DNA from: Roseovarius sp. THAF27
GTDB lineage: Bacteria; Pseudomonadota; Alphaproteobacteria; Rhodobacterales; Rhodobacteraceae
Length of the DNA stretch: 64,000 nt
Assembly (NCBI RefSeq): GCF_009363655.1
Contig: NZ_CP045393.1
Location: 2,542,001-2,606,000 of the forward strand
Direction of reading: 5' to 3'
The notes under the pieces are model-generated. The model was not told where the DNA came from. It saw only the letters and a list, made by a program, of their open reading frames with translations, and made no database searches. Position 1 is the first letter of the stretch. Every line of letters begins with the position of its first letter. Shown in pieces: positions 1-8,730 of this stretch. Position numbers and translations under genes: made by a program.

Positions 1-1
1 T

Positions 2-1102
2 CGCGTGGGGTTCGGCGCGTCGGGGCGCAATGGCGGGCAGCTGGGCAGCGGGCAGCGGCAGGATCAGCGGACGCTGGAAAAGATGGTGGGGCGCGACGAT
101 GCGGCCAAGCTGTGGGAGCTGGCGGAGGGCGCAAAGGATCTGGTGAAGGGACTGGTGGTCAAGCACGGGATCGACTGTCACCTGAAGCCGGGCGTGGCGC
201 ATATGTGCTTTTCCAAGGCGGAGGTGCGCGAAGAGCATGACTATGCCGATTTCCTGTTTCGCCGCTATGGCTATGACCAGATCGAGACGCTGGACCGGGA
301 CGCCGCGCAGGCGCTGTGCCCGTCACCGAAATACGTGGGCGGCTCGTTGGACATGTCAGCGGCGCATTTGCATCCGTTGGCCTTTGCCCTTGGCCTGGCG
401 CGGGCGGCGCGGGATGCGGGCGTGCGGATATACGAGCGAGCCGAGGTGCACCGCATCGACGAGGGCGCGCCGGCGGTGGTGGCCACCGATGCGGGCCGGG
501 TGACGGCGGATCACGTGATCCTGGGATGCAACGGGTATCTGGGCGGGCTCAATCGCGAGGTCGCGGCGAAGGTGATGCCGATCAACAATTTCGTGGTGGC
601 GACAGAGCCGCTGGGGGACGATGCGGAAAAGGTGCTGACGCGGGACGTGGCGGTGGCGGATTCGAAGTTCGTGGTGAATTATTTCCGCCTGAGCCATGAC
701 AGGCGGTTGCTGTTCGGCGGGGGCGAAAGCTATGGCTATCGCTTCCCGGACGATATCGCGGCGCTGGTGCGCAAGCCGATGACGCAGATCTTTCCGCATC
801 TGCGGGACGTGAAGATAGACCATGCCTGGGGCGGGACGCTGGCGATCACGATGAAGCGGATGCCCTACCTGACGCGGGTGGCGCCGAATGTCCTGTCGGC
901 CTCGGGCTATTCCGGGCACGGGGTGGGCATGGCCACCTTCTCGGGCAAGCTGATGGCCGATGCGGTGCGCGGAGACACGCAAGGCTTTGACACGCTGGCG
1001 CGGGTGCCGGCGCAGACCTTCCCCGGCGGGGCGGCGTTCCGCTCGCCGCTCTTGGTGCTGGCGATGACATGGTACGCGACGCGCGACCGGCTGGGGATCT
1101 GA
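2..1102 (+). CDS. FAD-dependent amine oxidase (DAO family), 3' part
   Basis: This is a flavoprotein of the D-amino-acid oxidase (DAO) superfamily, most like the gamma-glutamylputrescine oxidase (PuuB) type that oxidatively deaminates an amine or amino-acid derivative. The reading frame is already open at the left edge, so the N-terminal Rossmann GxGxxG is outside the window. The first visible residues contain the GASGRNGGQ segment that follows the dinucleotide-binding fold in this family. Near the C-terminus SGYSGHGVGMA is the usual second flavin-contact loop. It ends convergently six bases from the next gene. The exact substrate cannot be told from sequence. Confidence 0.85.
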   Translation, partial: RVGFGASGRNGGQLGSGQRQDQRTLEKMVGRDDAAKLWELAEGAKDLVKGLVVKHGIDCHLKPGVAHMCFSKAEVREEHDYADFLFRRYGYDQIETLDRDAAQALCPSPKYVGGSLDMSAAHLHPLAFALGLARAARDAGVRIYERAEVHRIDEGAPAVVATDAGRVTADHVILGCNGYLGGLNREVAAKVMPINNFVVATEPLGDDAEKVLTRDVAVADSKFVVNYFRLSHDRRLLFGGGESYGYRFPDDIAALVRKPMTQIFPHLRDVKIDHAWGGTLAITMKRMPYLTRVAPNVLSASGYSGHGVGMATFSGKLMADAVRGDTQGFDTLARVPAQTFPGGAAFRSPLLVLAMTWYATRDRLGI

Positions 1103-1108
1103 GGCGGG

Positions 1109-1390
1109 TCAGCCGCGAGGCACGCGAAAGGCATGATGGCGGGCGTCCGGGCCGGTGTGGCGGACGACCCTCAGGGAGCCGCGCCGCCAGGACGTGATCC
1201 CGGACGGATCGGTGCGGATGGCCTCGAAGCCGAGGTCCGCCAGAAGGTGCGGCGAGATATCGGCGAGGCGTTCGAGATCGGCCAGCATTACCGGGTCGGC
1301 CGGATCAGGATTTCTCACGGGCCGCATCCAATGGCGCAGACGCTGCGCGAGCGATGGGCGTGACTGTTTTGACAGAGTAATGTCGAACAT
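1109..1390 (-). CDS. Small DUF1127-like protein
   Basis: This 93-residue basic protein has a central block LADISPHLLADLGFE that resembles the short DUF1127 motif (an Arg-rich small-protein domain widespread in alphaproteobacteria, linked in some species to RNA or phosphate and carbon homeostasis). A GAGG ribosome-binding site lies 7 bases before the ATG. It is divergent from the LysR gene at 1503, with about 110 bases between them, so that regulator may control it. The match is to a short motif only, and the function is unknown. Confidence 0.6.
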   Translation of the reverse strand: MFDITLSKQSRPSLAQRLRHWMRPVRNPDPADPVMLADLERLADISPHLLADLGFEAIRTDPSGITSWRRGSLRVVRHTGPDARHHAFRVPRG

Positions 1391-1502
1391 GGAACGACCT
1401 CACGGGATCGGGGTGCCTGGTGAGAATAAAGCGCGACGCGGCTTGCGCTCAAACCATTCTTTCTGGCACCATGGGTGAGAAAACCTGATCCATGGAGCGG
1501 CG

Positions 1503-2390
1503 ATGAGACTGCCCCCGCTAAATGCCCTTCGCGCCTTCGAGGCCGCTGCCCGCCACGGTGGCTTTGTCGGGGCGGCGGAGGAATTGCACGTGACACGCGG
1601 GGCGATCAGCCGGCAGATCAAGCTGTTGGAAGAGCATATCGGAACGCTGCTGTTTCGCCGCCACGGCAAGGGGGTCGCACTGACCGAGGCCGGGCGGCGG
1701 TTGCAGCCGGTGCTGACACGGGCCTTCGGCGAGATCCTGGCCGAAACCTCGCGGATCGGGACGGAGGCGTCGGACTTGCGGATCATCTGCCCGCCCGCCA
1801 CCTCGATCCGCTGGCTGCTGCCGCGGCTTGAGAGGTTCCGCGCCCTGCACCCCGGGATCGGCGTGCGGCTGACCACGGATTTCGTGGGGCCCTATGGGTT
1901 TGACGCGCACCAGTATGACGTGGGGTTTTCGGTCACGCACTGGCCGGACCGGCCCGGCGAGTTGAAGGTGGAAACGCTGTTTCCGGTGGAAGTCACCCCC
2001 GCCTGCGCGCCATCCCTGCTGGCCGCACAGGGACGTCCCGAGCGGCCCGAGGACCTGGCCCGGTTCCTGCTGCTGCACGAAACGCCGCGCCACGCCGATT
2101 GGCGCGCGTGGCTGGAGGCCTTCGACGTGCGCGGCGTGGACGCCGGCAGCGGCAGCGATTTTCCCAATCTCGACATGGCGGCCAAGGCGGCAACACTGGG
2201 GGCGGGCGTGGTGATGGCGGACCTTGCGCTGAACCGGGACGAACTGGAATCGGGCCTGCTGGTGAAGCTGTTCCCGGAGATGGTCTGCACCTCGCCCACG
2301 GGGGGCATCTGCCTGATCGCATCGCGCGACAGGTGGGACGACCCTAAGGTGGCGGCGTTTCGCGAGTGGGCGGTGGCCGAGACGCGGTGA
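1503..2390 (+). CDS. LysR-family regulator, GcvA-like
   Basis: A 295-residue LysR-type transcriptional regulator of normal length. The N-terminal winged helix-turn-helix (residues about 3-62) contains LNALRAFEAAARHGGF and the recognition region AAEELHVTRGAISRQIK, typical of the GcvA/AmpR subgroup. The remainder is a two-lobed periplasmic-binding-protein-like effector domain. It is divergent from the DUF1127-like gene and probably regulates across the shared promoter. The effector is unknown; GcvA-like proteins regulate many pathways besides glycine cleavage. Confidence 0.88.
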   Translation: MRLPPLNALRAFEAAARHGGFVGAAEELHVTRGAISRQIKLLEEHIGTLLFRRHGKGVALTEAGRRLQPVLTRAFGEILAETSRIGTEASDLRIICPPATSIRWLLPRLERFRALHPGIGVRLTTDFVGPYGFDAHQYDVGFSVTHWPDRPGELKVETLFPVEVTPACAPSLLAAQGRPERPEDLARFLLLHETPRHADWRAWLEAFDVRGVDAGSGSDFPNLDMAAKAATLGAGVVMADLALNRDELESGLLVKLFPEMVCTSPTGGICLIASRDRWDDPKVAAFREWAVAETR

Positions 2391-2425
2391 GGTGTCAGCG
2401 ACGTCGGAGGGGGACCAGTCCCGCA

Positions 2426-2446
2426 CGTCGAAACGGAGTTTCGACG
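2426..2446. terminator. Perfect hairpin after LysR gene
   Basis: CGTCGAAAC at 2426-2434 pairs perfectly with GTTTCGACG at 2438-2446 across a 3-base loop. It lies 36 bases after the LysR stop. There is no T run, but the segment that follows at 2449-2475 (C-run, GGGATATTT, then CCAGAGGAAG) resembles a sequence I have seen between genes in Rhodobacteraceae. A terminator or mRNA-stabilising role is inferred. Confidence 0.45.
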
Positions 2447-2578
2447 CCCCCCTGGGATATTTACCGCCAGAGGAAGAGACGGCGAAGCGGCGCCGTTGCC
2501 AAAACTTCGCTTTGGGGTTGGACGGTTTTGGTGTAGAGGTTTCGGAAAATCGAAAAACGAGCTTCAGGAAATCCGAAC

Positions 2579-3814
2579 ATGACCCAGGCTAGCACGTCCC
2601 CCGCCCCCAATGTCTATGACGCCGAACCCATCCCCGGGGCGGCCCGGGCCGAGATCGACCGGATGCTGCAATCGGGCGACCTGTTCCGCTATACCGCGCC
2701 CGAGGATGCGCCGGTCAGCCTGCTGGAGCGCGAATTCGCGGCGCTGATGGGCACGCGCTATGCGCTGGCGGTGTCGTCCTGTTCGGCGGCCCTGTTCCTA
2801 TCGCTGAAGGCGCTGGGGCTGCCGCGGGATGCGCGGGTGCTGATCCCGGGGTTCACCTTTGCGGCGGTGCCGTCGTCGGTCATCCATGCCGATTGCGTGC
2901 CGGTGCTGTGCGAGGTGGGCGAGAATTACCGGATCGACATGGCCGATTTCGAGGCCAAGTTGGACGAGCGGATCGACGCGGTGATCGTCAGCCACATGCG
3001 CGGGCATACATCCGACATGGACGCGATCATGGGGCTGTGCGACGTGCGCGGCATCCCGGTGATCGAGGACGCGGCGCACAGCCTGGGCACGGTCTGGGGC
3101 GGGCGCAAGATCGGCACGATCGGGCGCGTGGGCTGTTTCAGTTTCCAGTCCTACAAGCTGGTCAATGCGGGCGAAGGCGGAATCCTGGTCACCGACGACG
3201 CCGACCTGGTGGCGCGGGCCGTGATCATGTCGGGCGCGTATGAGCATAACTGGGCCAAGCATATGGCGGGGGACGACCCGATGCTGGCGGCTGCCTTTGC
3301 CGACTGGCAGAACCGGCTGCCGCTTTACAACCTGCGCATGGGCAACCTGAGCGCCGCGATCATTCGACCGCAGCTGCCAGAGGTGGCGCGGCGGGTGCGC
3401 GACGGGCGTGCCAACCACGATCATGTCGCCGGGCGGCTGAACATCTCGCCCTGGCTGCGTGTGCCGGACAAGCTGGACCGCGAAGAGCGGGCGCCGGATT
3501 CGATCCAGTTCAACCTTGTCGGCATGAGCGATGCCGAGGTGCGGGCCTTTGCCAGCGCCGCTGCCGGGCGCGGCGTGAAGGTGCAGGTGTTCGGGATGTC
3601 GCAGGACAACGCCCGGGCCTTCTGGAACTGGCAGTTCCTGCCGGGGCCGACGCCGGACCTGCCGCAGACGCGGGCGATGCTGATGCGGGCCTGTGACGTG
3701 CGGCTGCCCGCGCGTCTGAGCCGGGACGACCTCGACTTCGTGGCCGACGCGCTGATCGCGGCGGCGGAGACGGCGGCGGGGCCGATGGAGCCGGAACGGG
3801 CCTACGGCACCTGA
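2579..3814 (+). CDS. DegT/DnrJ/EryC1/StrS-family PLP aminotransferase
   Basis: A 411-residue PLP-dependent enzyme of the DegT (sugar aminotransferase) family. VSSCSAALFLSLKAL (about 66-80) is the cofactor phosphate region, VIEDAAHSLG (161-170) carries the Asp contacting the pyridine nitrogen and the family His, and SFQSYKLVNAGEGG has the Schiff-base Lys at about 193. Members transaminate nucleotide-sugars, or act on other small ketones or aldehydes. No other sugar-biosynthesis gene is nearby, so this is an isolated member and the substrate is not predictable. The ribosome-binding site is weak. Confidence 0.88.
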   Translation: MTQASTSPAPNVYDAEPIPGAARAEIDRMLQSGDLFRYTAPEDAPVSLLEREFAALMGTRYALAVSSCSAALFLSLKALGLPRDARVLIPGFTFAAVPSSVIHADCVPVLCEVGENYRIDMADFEAKLDERIDAVIVSHMRGHTSDMDAIMGLCDVRGIPVIEDAAHSLGTVWGGRKIGTIGRVGCFSFQSYKLVNAGEGGILVTDDADLVARAVIMSGAYEHNWAKHMAGDDPMLAAAFADWQNRLPLYNLRMGNLSAAIIRPQLPEVARRVRDGRANHDHVAGRLNISPWLRVPDKLDREERAPDSIQFNLVGMSDAEVRAFASAAAGRGVKVQVFGMSQDNARAFWNWQFLPGPTPDLPQTRAMLMRACDVRLPARLSRDDLDFVADALIAAAETAAGPMEPERAYGT

Positions 3815-3910
3815 GGAAGGCGCGCGCCCGACCTGAAGCGTTTCGCACATTAGCCAATCCTTGCACGCATTTCGCCTTTCTCTGATGGCCCCGGTAACAG
3901 GCGAAACGCT

Positions 3911-4876
3911 TCAGAGCAGTTCGAGCTGATCGGCGAGGAACGGGTACGCCTCCTGCGCCGGGGCGAGGATCGTGTCGCGCAGGATCGGGCGCAGGGTTGC
4001 GGCCAGTTGCGCCGGCAGGTCCTGAAGGATGTCCTTGCGCGCGGTCAGGCTGATGGTGCGGGTCAGCGGCTCGAACGGGAGCGGCATGACGTCGATCTGA
4101 GCGGCAAAGCGGCGGGCGCGCATCAGCGCCAAGGGGGGCAGGATCGTCCAGCCGGTCCCCTGCCCCACCAGCGCCAGGATGGCGTGGTAGCTGTCGAGCT
4201 CGAAGCGGTGCGGCAGGCTGAGTTTCTGCCGCGCGAGATGGGCCGAGAGCAGACGGCCCATGTAGTGGCGCTGGGTATACTGGATGAGCGGCAGGCGTTT
4301 TAGCTGGCGCAGCACGTCGCCGTCCGGTTTGATCCGAGCCTTGGGGGCCGCGACGACGAACCCTTCCCGCAAGAGTGGATGAACCTCGGCCCAGTCGTCG
4401 CCGGCGTTGAGTTCGGCAGCGACGATCATGTCGAGCGTGCGGCTTTCCAGGAGATCGTAGAGGTAGTGGCTGGCGCCGGTTTCCAGCAGGAACTGGCTGG
4501 TCTTGAGCTCGGCCGCCACATGGGTCAGCAGCTGCGGCGTGACGTCGGCCTCGAAATCCTCGATCATGCCGAGGCGAAAGCGGGTCAGCATCGACATATC
4601 TGACATGGCGAGTTCGGCGCGGGCCTGGGCCGCCTCGTTGAGGATGGCCTGGGCGCGGCGTTTGAGGATCTCGCCCGCCGGGGTCAGGCGGATGGGGCGC
4701 GCGTTGCGTTGCAAAAGCGTGGCGCCGACCGCGCCCTCGAGGTTGGTCAGTTGCTGGCTGACCGCCGAGGGGCTGGCGCCGAGGCGCTTGGCAGCCGCGG
4801 AGATCGAGCGCTCGTCGGCCGCGGCCATGAACACCTCGATCCCCCACAGGGTGATACGGCCGGGGCTGTCGACCAT
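3911..4876 (-). CDS. LysR-family regulator
   Basis: A 321-residue LysR-type regulator. The helix-turn-helix spans about residues 13-45 (SISAAAKRLGASPSAVSQQL), followed by the linker helix and a substrate-binding domain. It lies 9 bases downstream of phaR on the same strand, so it is probably cotranscribed with phaR. A link to carbon storage is possible but only inferred. The protein keeps full family length and shows no damage. Confidence 0.87.
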   Translation of the reverse strand: MVDSPGRITLWGIEVFMAAADERSISAAAKRLGASPSAVSQQLTNLEGAVGATLLQRNARPIRLTPAGEILKRRAQAILNEAAQARAELAMSDMSMLTRFRLGMIEDFEADVTPQLLTHVAAELKTSQFLLETGASHYLYDLLESRTLDMIVAAELNAGDDWAEVHPLLREGFVVAAPKARIKPDGDVLRQLKRLPLIQYTQRHYMGRLLSAHLARQKLSLPHRFELDSYHAILALVGQGTGWTILPPLALMRARRFAAQIDVMPLPFEPLTRTISLTARKDILQDLPAQLAATLRPILRDTILAPAQEAYPFLADQLELL

Positions 4877-4885
4877 GGCCGGGCC

Positions 4886-5464
4886 TTACTTGCTGAGCTT
4901 GGACAGCTTGTCCTGCAGATCGGCCAGTTGCTTCTTGATGTCGTCGAGGCCCTCGTCGCCGGCCGCCCCCGTGGCAGGCTCGCCCTCCTCGGGCGTCTTG
5001 CCGGTCATGCCGGGGACGCCGCCGCCGGTCATGGCCTTGAGGAACGCCTCCTGCTGGGCGCGCATGGCGTCCAGGCCGGGCATCTGGTTGAAGGACTTGG
5101 CCAGCGGGTTCGCCTTGGCCATGTTCTCCATCATCTGGGACTGGCCCTGTTGCAGCATCTCGAAGCTGGCCGCGAGGAAGTCGGGCACCATGGAGGTGGC
5201 CTGGGTGGTGTAGCTGCGCACGAGATCGGTCAGAACGTTGATCGGCAGCACGTTCTCGCCCCGGCTTTCGTGTTCGGCGATGATCTGGAGCAGGTATTGC
5301 CGGGTGAGGTCGTCGCCCGACTTCAGGTCGATGATCTGCACCTCGCGGCCGTCGCGGATGAACTCGGAGATGTCTTCGAGGGTCACGTAGTCGGACGTCT
5401 CGGTGTTGTAGAGACGACGGCTGGCGTACCGTTTGATCAGAAGCGGTTTTTCGTCTTCGGCCAC
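4886..5464 (-). CDS. phaR: Polyhydroxyalkanoate synthesis repressor PhaR
   Basis: A 192-residue DNA-binding repressor that senses PHA granules and controls phasin and its own synthesis. The N-terminal PHB/PHA accumulation regulator domain (about residues 8-70) carries IKRYASRRLYNTETSDYVTL. A second PHB-accumulation domain follows, then a Met/Gln-rich segment and a charged C-terminal helix (DIKKQLADLQDKLSKLSK). Known PhaR proteins bind both TGC/GCA-rich DNA and PHA. Sites of that kind lie directly upstream (5486-5516) and before phaP and phaC. Unlike the compact phaC-phaP-phaR order of Paracoccus, it is about 4 kb from phaP. Confidence 0.95.
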   Translation of the reverse strand: MAEDEKPLLIKRYASRRLYNTETSDYVTLEDISEFIRDGREVQIIDLKSGDDLTRQYLLQIIAEHESRGENVLPINVLTDLVRSYTTQATSMVPDFLAASFEMLQQGQSQMMENMAKANPLAKSFNQMPGLDAMRAQQEAFLKAMTGGGVPGMTGKTPEEGEPATGAAGDEGLDDIKKQLADLQDKLSKLSK

Positions 5465-5485
5465 GTGTGTCCTCCCCGGAATGCG

Positions 5486-5516
5486 TGCACTGCAGCAAAG
5501 CCTATGCCAGTGCAGA
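5486..5516. promoter_or_regulatory. Putative PhaR operator in the phaR promoter
   Basis: TGCACTGCAGCAAA at 5486-5499 is identical to the right part of the palindromic site before phaP (10005-10019), and CAGTGCAG follows at 5508-5515. The left half-site is degenerate. Its position 22-50 bases before the phaR start fits negative autoregulation, which is known for PhaR. Binding here is inferred. Confidence 0.6.
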
Positions 5517-5560
5517 ACAAAAAGAAAGGGCGTGTGAGGGGGCCGCCCTCGCGCGGCGGA

Positions 5561-6511
5561 TCATTCGCCTTGCGTCATGGCCTGCCAAAGCCGATTGATT
5601 GCGGGCAGTGTTTCGAGGGCATGCCGGCCTGCGTCATCAGGCGTCAGGCCATGCGACGGGACATGCGCCTCGATTCCCGGAGCAACGTCGATGGTGGCGC
5701 GGCAATAGCGCCCTTTCCAATGATCCCAACACGCAAGTGACTTGATTTGCTCGGGCGCTTCAAAGGGTTCGGCACCCTGGGCCTGTCCCCAGGGCGCGCG
5801 GGTCCGGCCTTGCAGTTGAAGCGTGAAATCGCGTGTCCGGTGCCGTTCGCACCAGGCTGTATCCGCAATATCGGATCGGCTGGCGCACCACGTGGTGAAT
5901 TCCTCCGCGAAACTGGTGATGCTTGAAAATTGCATCGAAACCAGGACCAGATCATCGGCTGGCGCCTGGTTGATACCTTCCGCTAACCAGCTGGTCACAC
6001 AGACCCGGCTTTGATCTTTGCAGAAATGCCTGATCGTCAATCCCGGGCTTACCGGGAAGGTCACGGAATGTGCGCCGAAATTCGCGCTGAGTGTCTGGCT
6101 TCGGAACGCCTTTCGGGCTGCTATCTTGGCGGCTTCTTCGGCTTCCCGGTGACGCTCAAGCTGATACGCCGCCAATCCGCAGAGCGCGGCGGGAACCGCC
6201 ATCGTCGCACAGACCGCAAGGGTGCGTGTCGTGCTCTTTGTCCGGAGCCGCGCCACTTGAGCGCCAAGCAGGATACCCAGGCCCAGCAGGAAAACCAGCA
6301 CCATGAACAAGATCGCGAACACCTGGGTTACGGCCGTCATGGCGGCGGTGGTGGATTGGCCGAATTCCCAAATCGCGAAGGCCACAACACCCGCCACGAT
6401 CATGACCCTCGCACCACGCCGGGACGCACCGGGCTTGTGGGGGATCAATCCGTTCGCGACGCCCATGTAGAAAGCCGCGAGGAGGAGTCCGAATGCGAAC
6501 AGAAGTGTCAT
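5561..6511 (-). CDS. Membrane protein of unknown function
   Basis: This 316-residue protein is not recognised. Hydrophobic segments lie at about residues 2-21, 36-52, 60-84 and 97-115, so it likely has four membrane helices. A charged stretch (ERHREAEEAAKIAARKAF) leads into a soluble domain of about 180 residues. The soluble part has six cysteines (in HFCKD, RVCVT, TWCAS, AWCER, LACWD and RYCRA), which suggests disulfides if it faces the periplasm. It lies in the accessory stretch between phaR and phaP. Confidence 0.7.
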   Translation of the reverse strand: MTLLFAFGLLLAAFYMGVANGLIPHKPGASRRGARVMIVAGVVAFAIWEFGQSTTAAMTAVTQVFAILFMVLVFLLGLGILLGAQVARLRTKSTTRTLAVCATMAVPAALCGLAAYQLERHREAEEAAKIAARKAFRSQTLSANFGAHSVTFPVSPGLTIRHFCKDQSRVCVTSWLAEGINQAPADDLVLVSMQFSSITSFAEEFTTWCASRSDIADTAWCERHRTRDFTLQLQGRTRAPWGQAQGAEPFEAPEQIKSLACWDHWKGRYCRATIDVAPGIEAHVPSHGLTPDDAGRHALETLPAINRLWQAMTQGE

Positions 6512-6810
6512 GCGGCCCTTCTGGTCGGCAATCGCGTCAACACGAAGACTGGAATACGGTCAATCTCTTGCAATCCGCGGGAACGGGTCGGCCGAGCCAT
6601 TTGCCCTGCCCCGGATGACCGGTTCATTCCGGACACCGGGCGCGCCGAAAGCGCGGCGCGTCGTCGGATGACAGCCGGCGTCGGGTTCACCTTAATGACA
6701 CGCGGGCGGCCATGGCGAAGCCTGGAGAGCGGGTCAGGCCCGGTCTTTTGAAAGCGTCATGGCGCTTGTCATCGCACCACACGCCTGCCGTCGCCCGGAT
6801 GCGTGGCGCC
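6512..6810. other. Intergenic stretch, nothing clear
   Basis: These 299 bases separate two minus-strand genes. I see no ribosome-binding site with a convincing short gene, no strong terminator and no tRNA-like fold. A 60-codon open frame on the minus strand here is Arg/Pro-rich and lacks support. Confidence 0.4.
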
Positions 6811-7590
6811 TCACTGGCTGGCTTCGTACTCGGCCTTGCGCCGCTGTTCTTCGGCGACATAGGCATAGACGCTTTCCGGATCGACAGGTTTCGGGACCAT
6901 TTCGCCGCCCCGGTTCGCCGTCTCGACACCTTCCGCCGCCACGGACTCCTCGTAGCTGCGCACCACGACCGGAGCGCCTACATCCACGCGTGCGTGAAGG
7001 TCGATGATGTCCTGGTTGAAGAGCCGGATGCATCCGGCGCTGCCCTGGTTGCCGATGGTGGCCGGGTCGTTCGTGCCGTGGATGCGGTAATAGGTGTCGC
7101 GACCGCCGCGGTAGAGGTAGAGCGCGCGGGCGCCGAGCGGGCTGGCCTTGCCGCCGGGAATGCCCTTGGCGAAGGGCGCGTAGGCGTCGGGGTCGGATCG
7201 GATCATGTTGGCGGTGGGCGTCCAGCCCGGCCATTCCGCCTTGCGCCCGATGGTGGCCCGGCCGCTGAAACCGCGGCCTTCGCGACCGACGGCGACGGGG
7301 TAGCGAATGGCGCTTTCGGGGCCTTCGACGAAGTAGAGGAACTTGGCGTAGGGGTCGACGACAATGGTGCCCGGCGCCTCGTCGCCCTGGTATGTCACGG
7401 ATTTACGCCGGTTCGGCTCGCGCAGGTATTGCGGGTCGATCGCGTCGATGGTGATGTGCCCTTCCTGCATTTCGCCGTATTCGGGGTAGGTTGCCCCGCC
7501 GGGTGTGTCCGAGGGCATCGTTCCCGCGCAGGCAGCGAGAAGAAGGCTGCACGCCAGGAGAACGAAATTTCTTGCTGCGGCAATGGGCAT
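6811..7590 (-). CDS. L,D-transpeptidase (YkuD) lipoprotein
   Basis: A 259-residue envelope enzyme predicted to make or modify peptidoglycan cross-links or to attach proteins to peptidoglycan. The signal peptide ends in a lipobox (LLAAC, Cys21), so a lipid anchor is expected. The YkuD catalytic domain covers about residues 72-200 and contains the signature HGTNDP (His171) and GSAGCIRL (Cys187 nucleophile). A charged C-terminal tail of about 50 residues follows. It may be regulated by an LdtR-type MarR protein such as the one at 28259, but that is inference. Confidence 0.93.
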   Translation of the reverse strand: MPIAAARNFVLLACSLLLAACAGTMPSDTPGGATYPEYGEMQEGHITIDAIDPQYLREPNRRKSVTYQGDEAPGTIVVDPYAKFLYFVEGPESAIRYPVAVGREGRGFSGRATIGRKAEWPGWTPTANMIRSDPDAYAPFAKGIPGGKASPLGARALYLYRGGRDTYYRIHGTNDPATIGNQGSAGCIRLFNQDIIDLHARVDVGAPVVVRSYEESVAAEGVETANRGGEMVPKPVDPESVYAYVAEEQRRKAEYEASQ

Positions 7591-7710
7591 GGGTCAGTCC
7601 GATGAGTCGTTGCGATTTGGGGTCACCTTACGCCGCTGCGACCTGATGGCAATCACTTGGTCCCGGAGGTGTGGTCATGGGGTCACAAAGGAGTTCCCGC
7701 GACCGGCGAA

Positions 7711-7751
7711 TAGCGGCCGGTCGACGTCAGTTGGCGATGGTCCGGAGGGTG
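7711..7751 (+). repeat. Direct repeat, left copy (flanks DnaB-like ATPase)
   Basis: Forty-one bases that recur at 8731-8771 with four mismatches, including 20 identical bases from TTGGCGATGG to TCCGGAGGGT. Copies are exactly 1,020 bases apart and lie on either side of the ATPase gene at 7965-8678. The rest of the 7591-7964 gap shows only a short stem (CACGC/GCGTG near 7763-7776) and no convincing gene. Confidence 0.85.
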
Positions 7752-7964
7752 CCCATCCTGATCACGCGTCAGCGTGTGGCGAATGACCGAAATCCAATTG
7801 AGTATTCTCACAGGCACGGGTAGCATTGCGCATGGCCTTGCTCGGGCCTCCCCCCTCCACTGGGGCAGCATTCGACATGCGGAGCGACACGATTTCGAAC
7901 CTATCCCGTTCGAGCACGCGCATAAGGAGGGATTGCGTAGACCGCTCGAAATTGGAGGTTCAAG

Positions 7965-8678
7965 ATGAAACTGTCTTCACCAATCTACACACTCAAGCGT
8001 CAAGCAAAACTGCTCGCGCGCGACAATGGCATCAAGCTTCACAAGGCACTCAACCAGCTTGCGCGCAAAGAGGGCTTCAGGGACTGGAGCCACCTGGCGT
8101 CCAGCTATTCCAATTCAACACCCGCCAAAGACGTTTTGAGCCAGCTCAATTCAGGCGAGTTGGTGCTGATCGGTGCGCGCCCCGGTCACGGGAAAACCCT
8201 GCTTGGGTTGGAGCTGGCCGCATTGGCTGAGAAAACCCGTCGCAAAGGTTACGTTTATTCATTGGATTACAATGAAGTGGATGTCTGGGATCGGTTTGCG
8301 AAACTTGGATTCGACCAAGATGCAAACGCCCGTTCAATCGTCGTTGATACCTCGGACGATATTTGCGCGGCCTACATTATCGAGTGCCTCGATAATGCGC
8401 CTTGTGATGCACTGGTCGTTGTCGATTACCTGCAGCTCCTGGATCAACGGCGAAGCCATCCTCCGCTTGAAGAACAAATCCGAGCGCTCAAGGAATTTGC
8501 CATCGGACGAGGGGCGATCGTGGTTCTGCTCTCGCAGATCGACCGCGCTTTTGAGCTATCGTCCCGCGGCATGCCAAACATCGAAAATGTGAGGCTGCCC
8601 AACCCCGTCGATCTGTCACTTTTCGACAAGCGGTGCTTCCTGCATGATGGCGAAATCCGGTTGGAGAAGGCGGCATGA
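7965..8678 (+). CDS. Small DnaB-like RecA-fold ATPase
   Basis: A 237-residue P-loop ATPase resembling only the C-terminal RecA domain of replicative helicase DnaB. Walker A is GARPGHGKT (70-78), Walker B is LVVVDYLQLLD (150-160), and VVLLSQIDR (about 181-189) matches the sensor strand. The DnaB N-terminal domain is missing. Instead residues 8-46 form a short helical module (LKRQAKLLARDNGIKL...EGFRDWSHL) of a type seen in small plasmid-linked and glyoxalase-related proteins. The gene is less GC-rich than its surroundings (30 of 60 bases in 8281-8340) and is bracketed by direct repeats, which suggests acquisition. Its role is unknown. Confidence 0.8.
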   Translation: MKLSSPIYTLKRQAKLLARDNGIKLHKALNQLARKEGFRDWSHLASSYSNSTPAKDVLSQLNSGELVLIGARPGHGKTLLGLELAALAEKTRRKGYVYSLDYNEVDVWDRFAKLGFDQDANARSIVVDTSDDICAAYIIECLDNAPCDALVVVDYLQLLDQRRSHPPLEEQIRALKEFAIGRGAIVVLLSQIDRAFELSSRGMPNIENVRLPNPVDLSLFDKRCFLHDGEIRLEKAA

Positions 8679-8730
8679 GGCCTGCCTAGGCTCCTTTGCG
8701 GACGTTCGGTGAATGTCCGCAACCTCCGCA

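Noticed and set aside
2392..2592. Possible 66-residue gene between the LysR and DegT genes
   Set aside because: It covers a hairpin and an intergenic element, lacks a ribosome-binding site and has non-coding-like composition.
3510..5498. 662-codon minus-strand open frame across the LysR and phaR genes
   Set aside because: It is out of frame with PhaR and LysR, is rich in Arg/Pro/Gly, and has no recognisable domain.
7774..7968. Short frame upstream of the DnaB-like ATPase
   Set aside because: No ribosome-binding site and low coding bias; it overlaps the likely leader of the ATPase gene.
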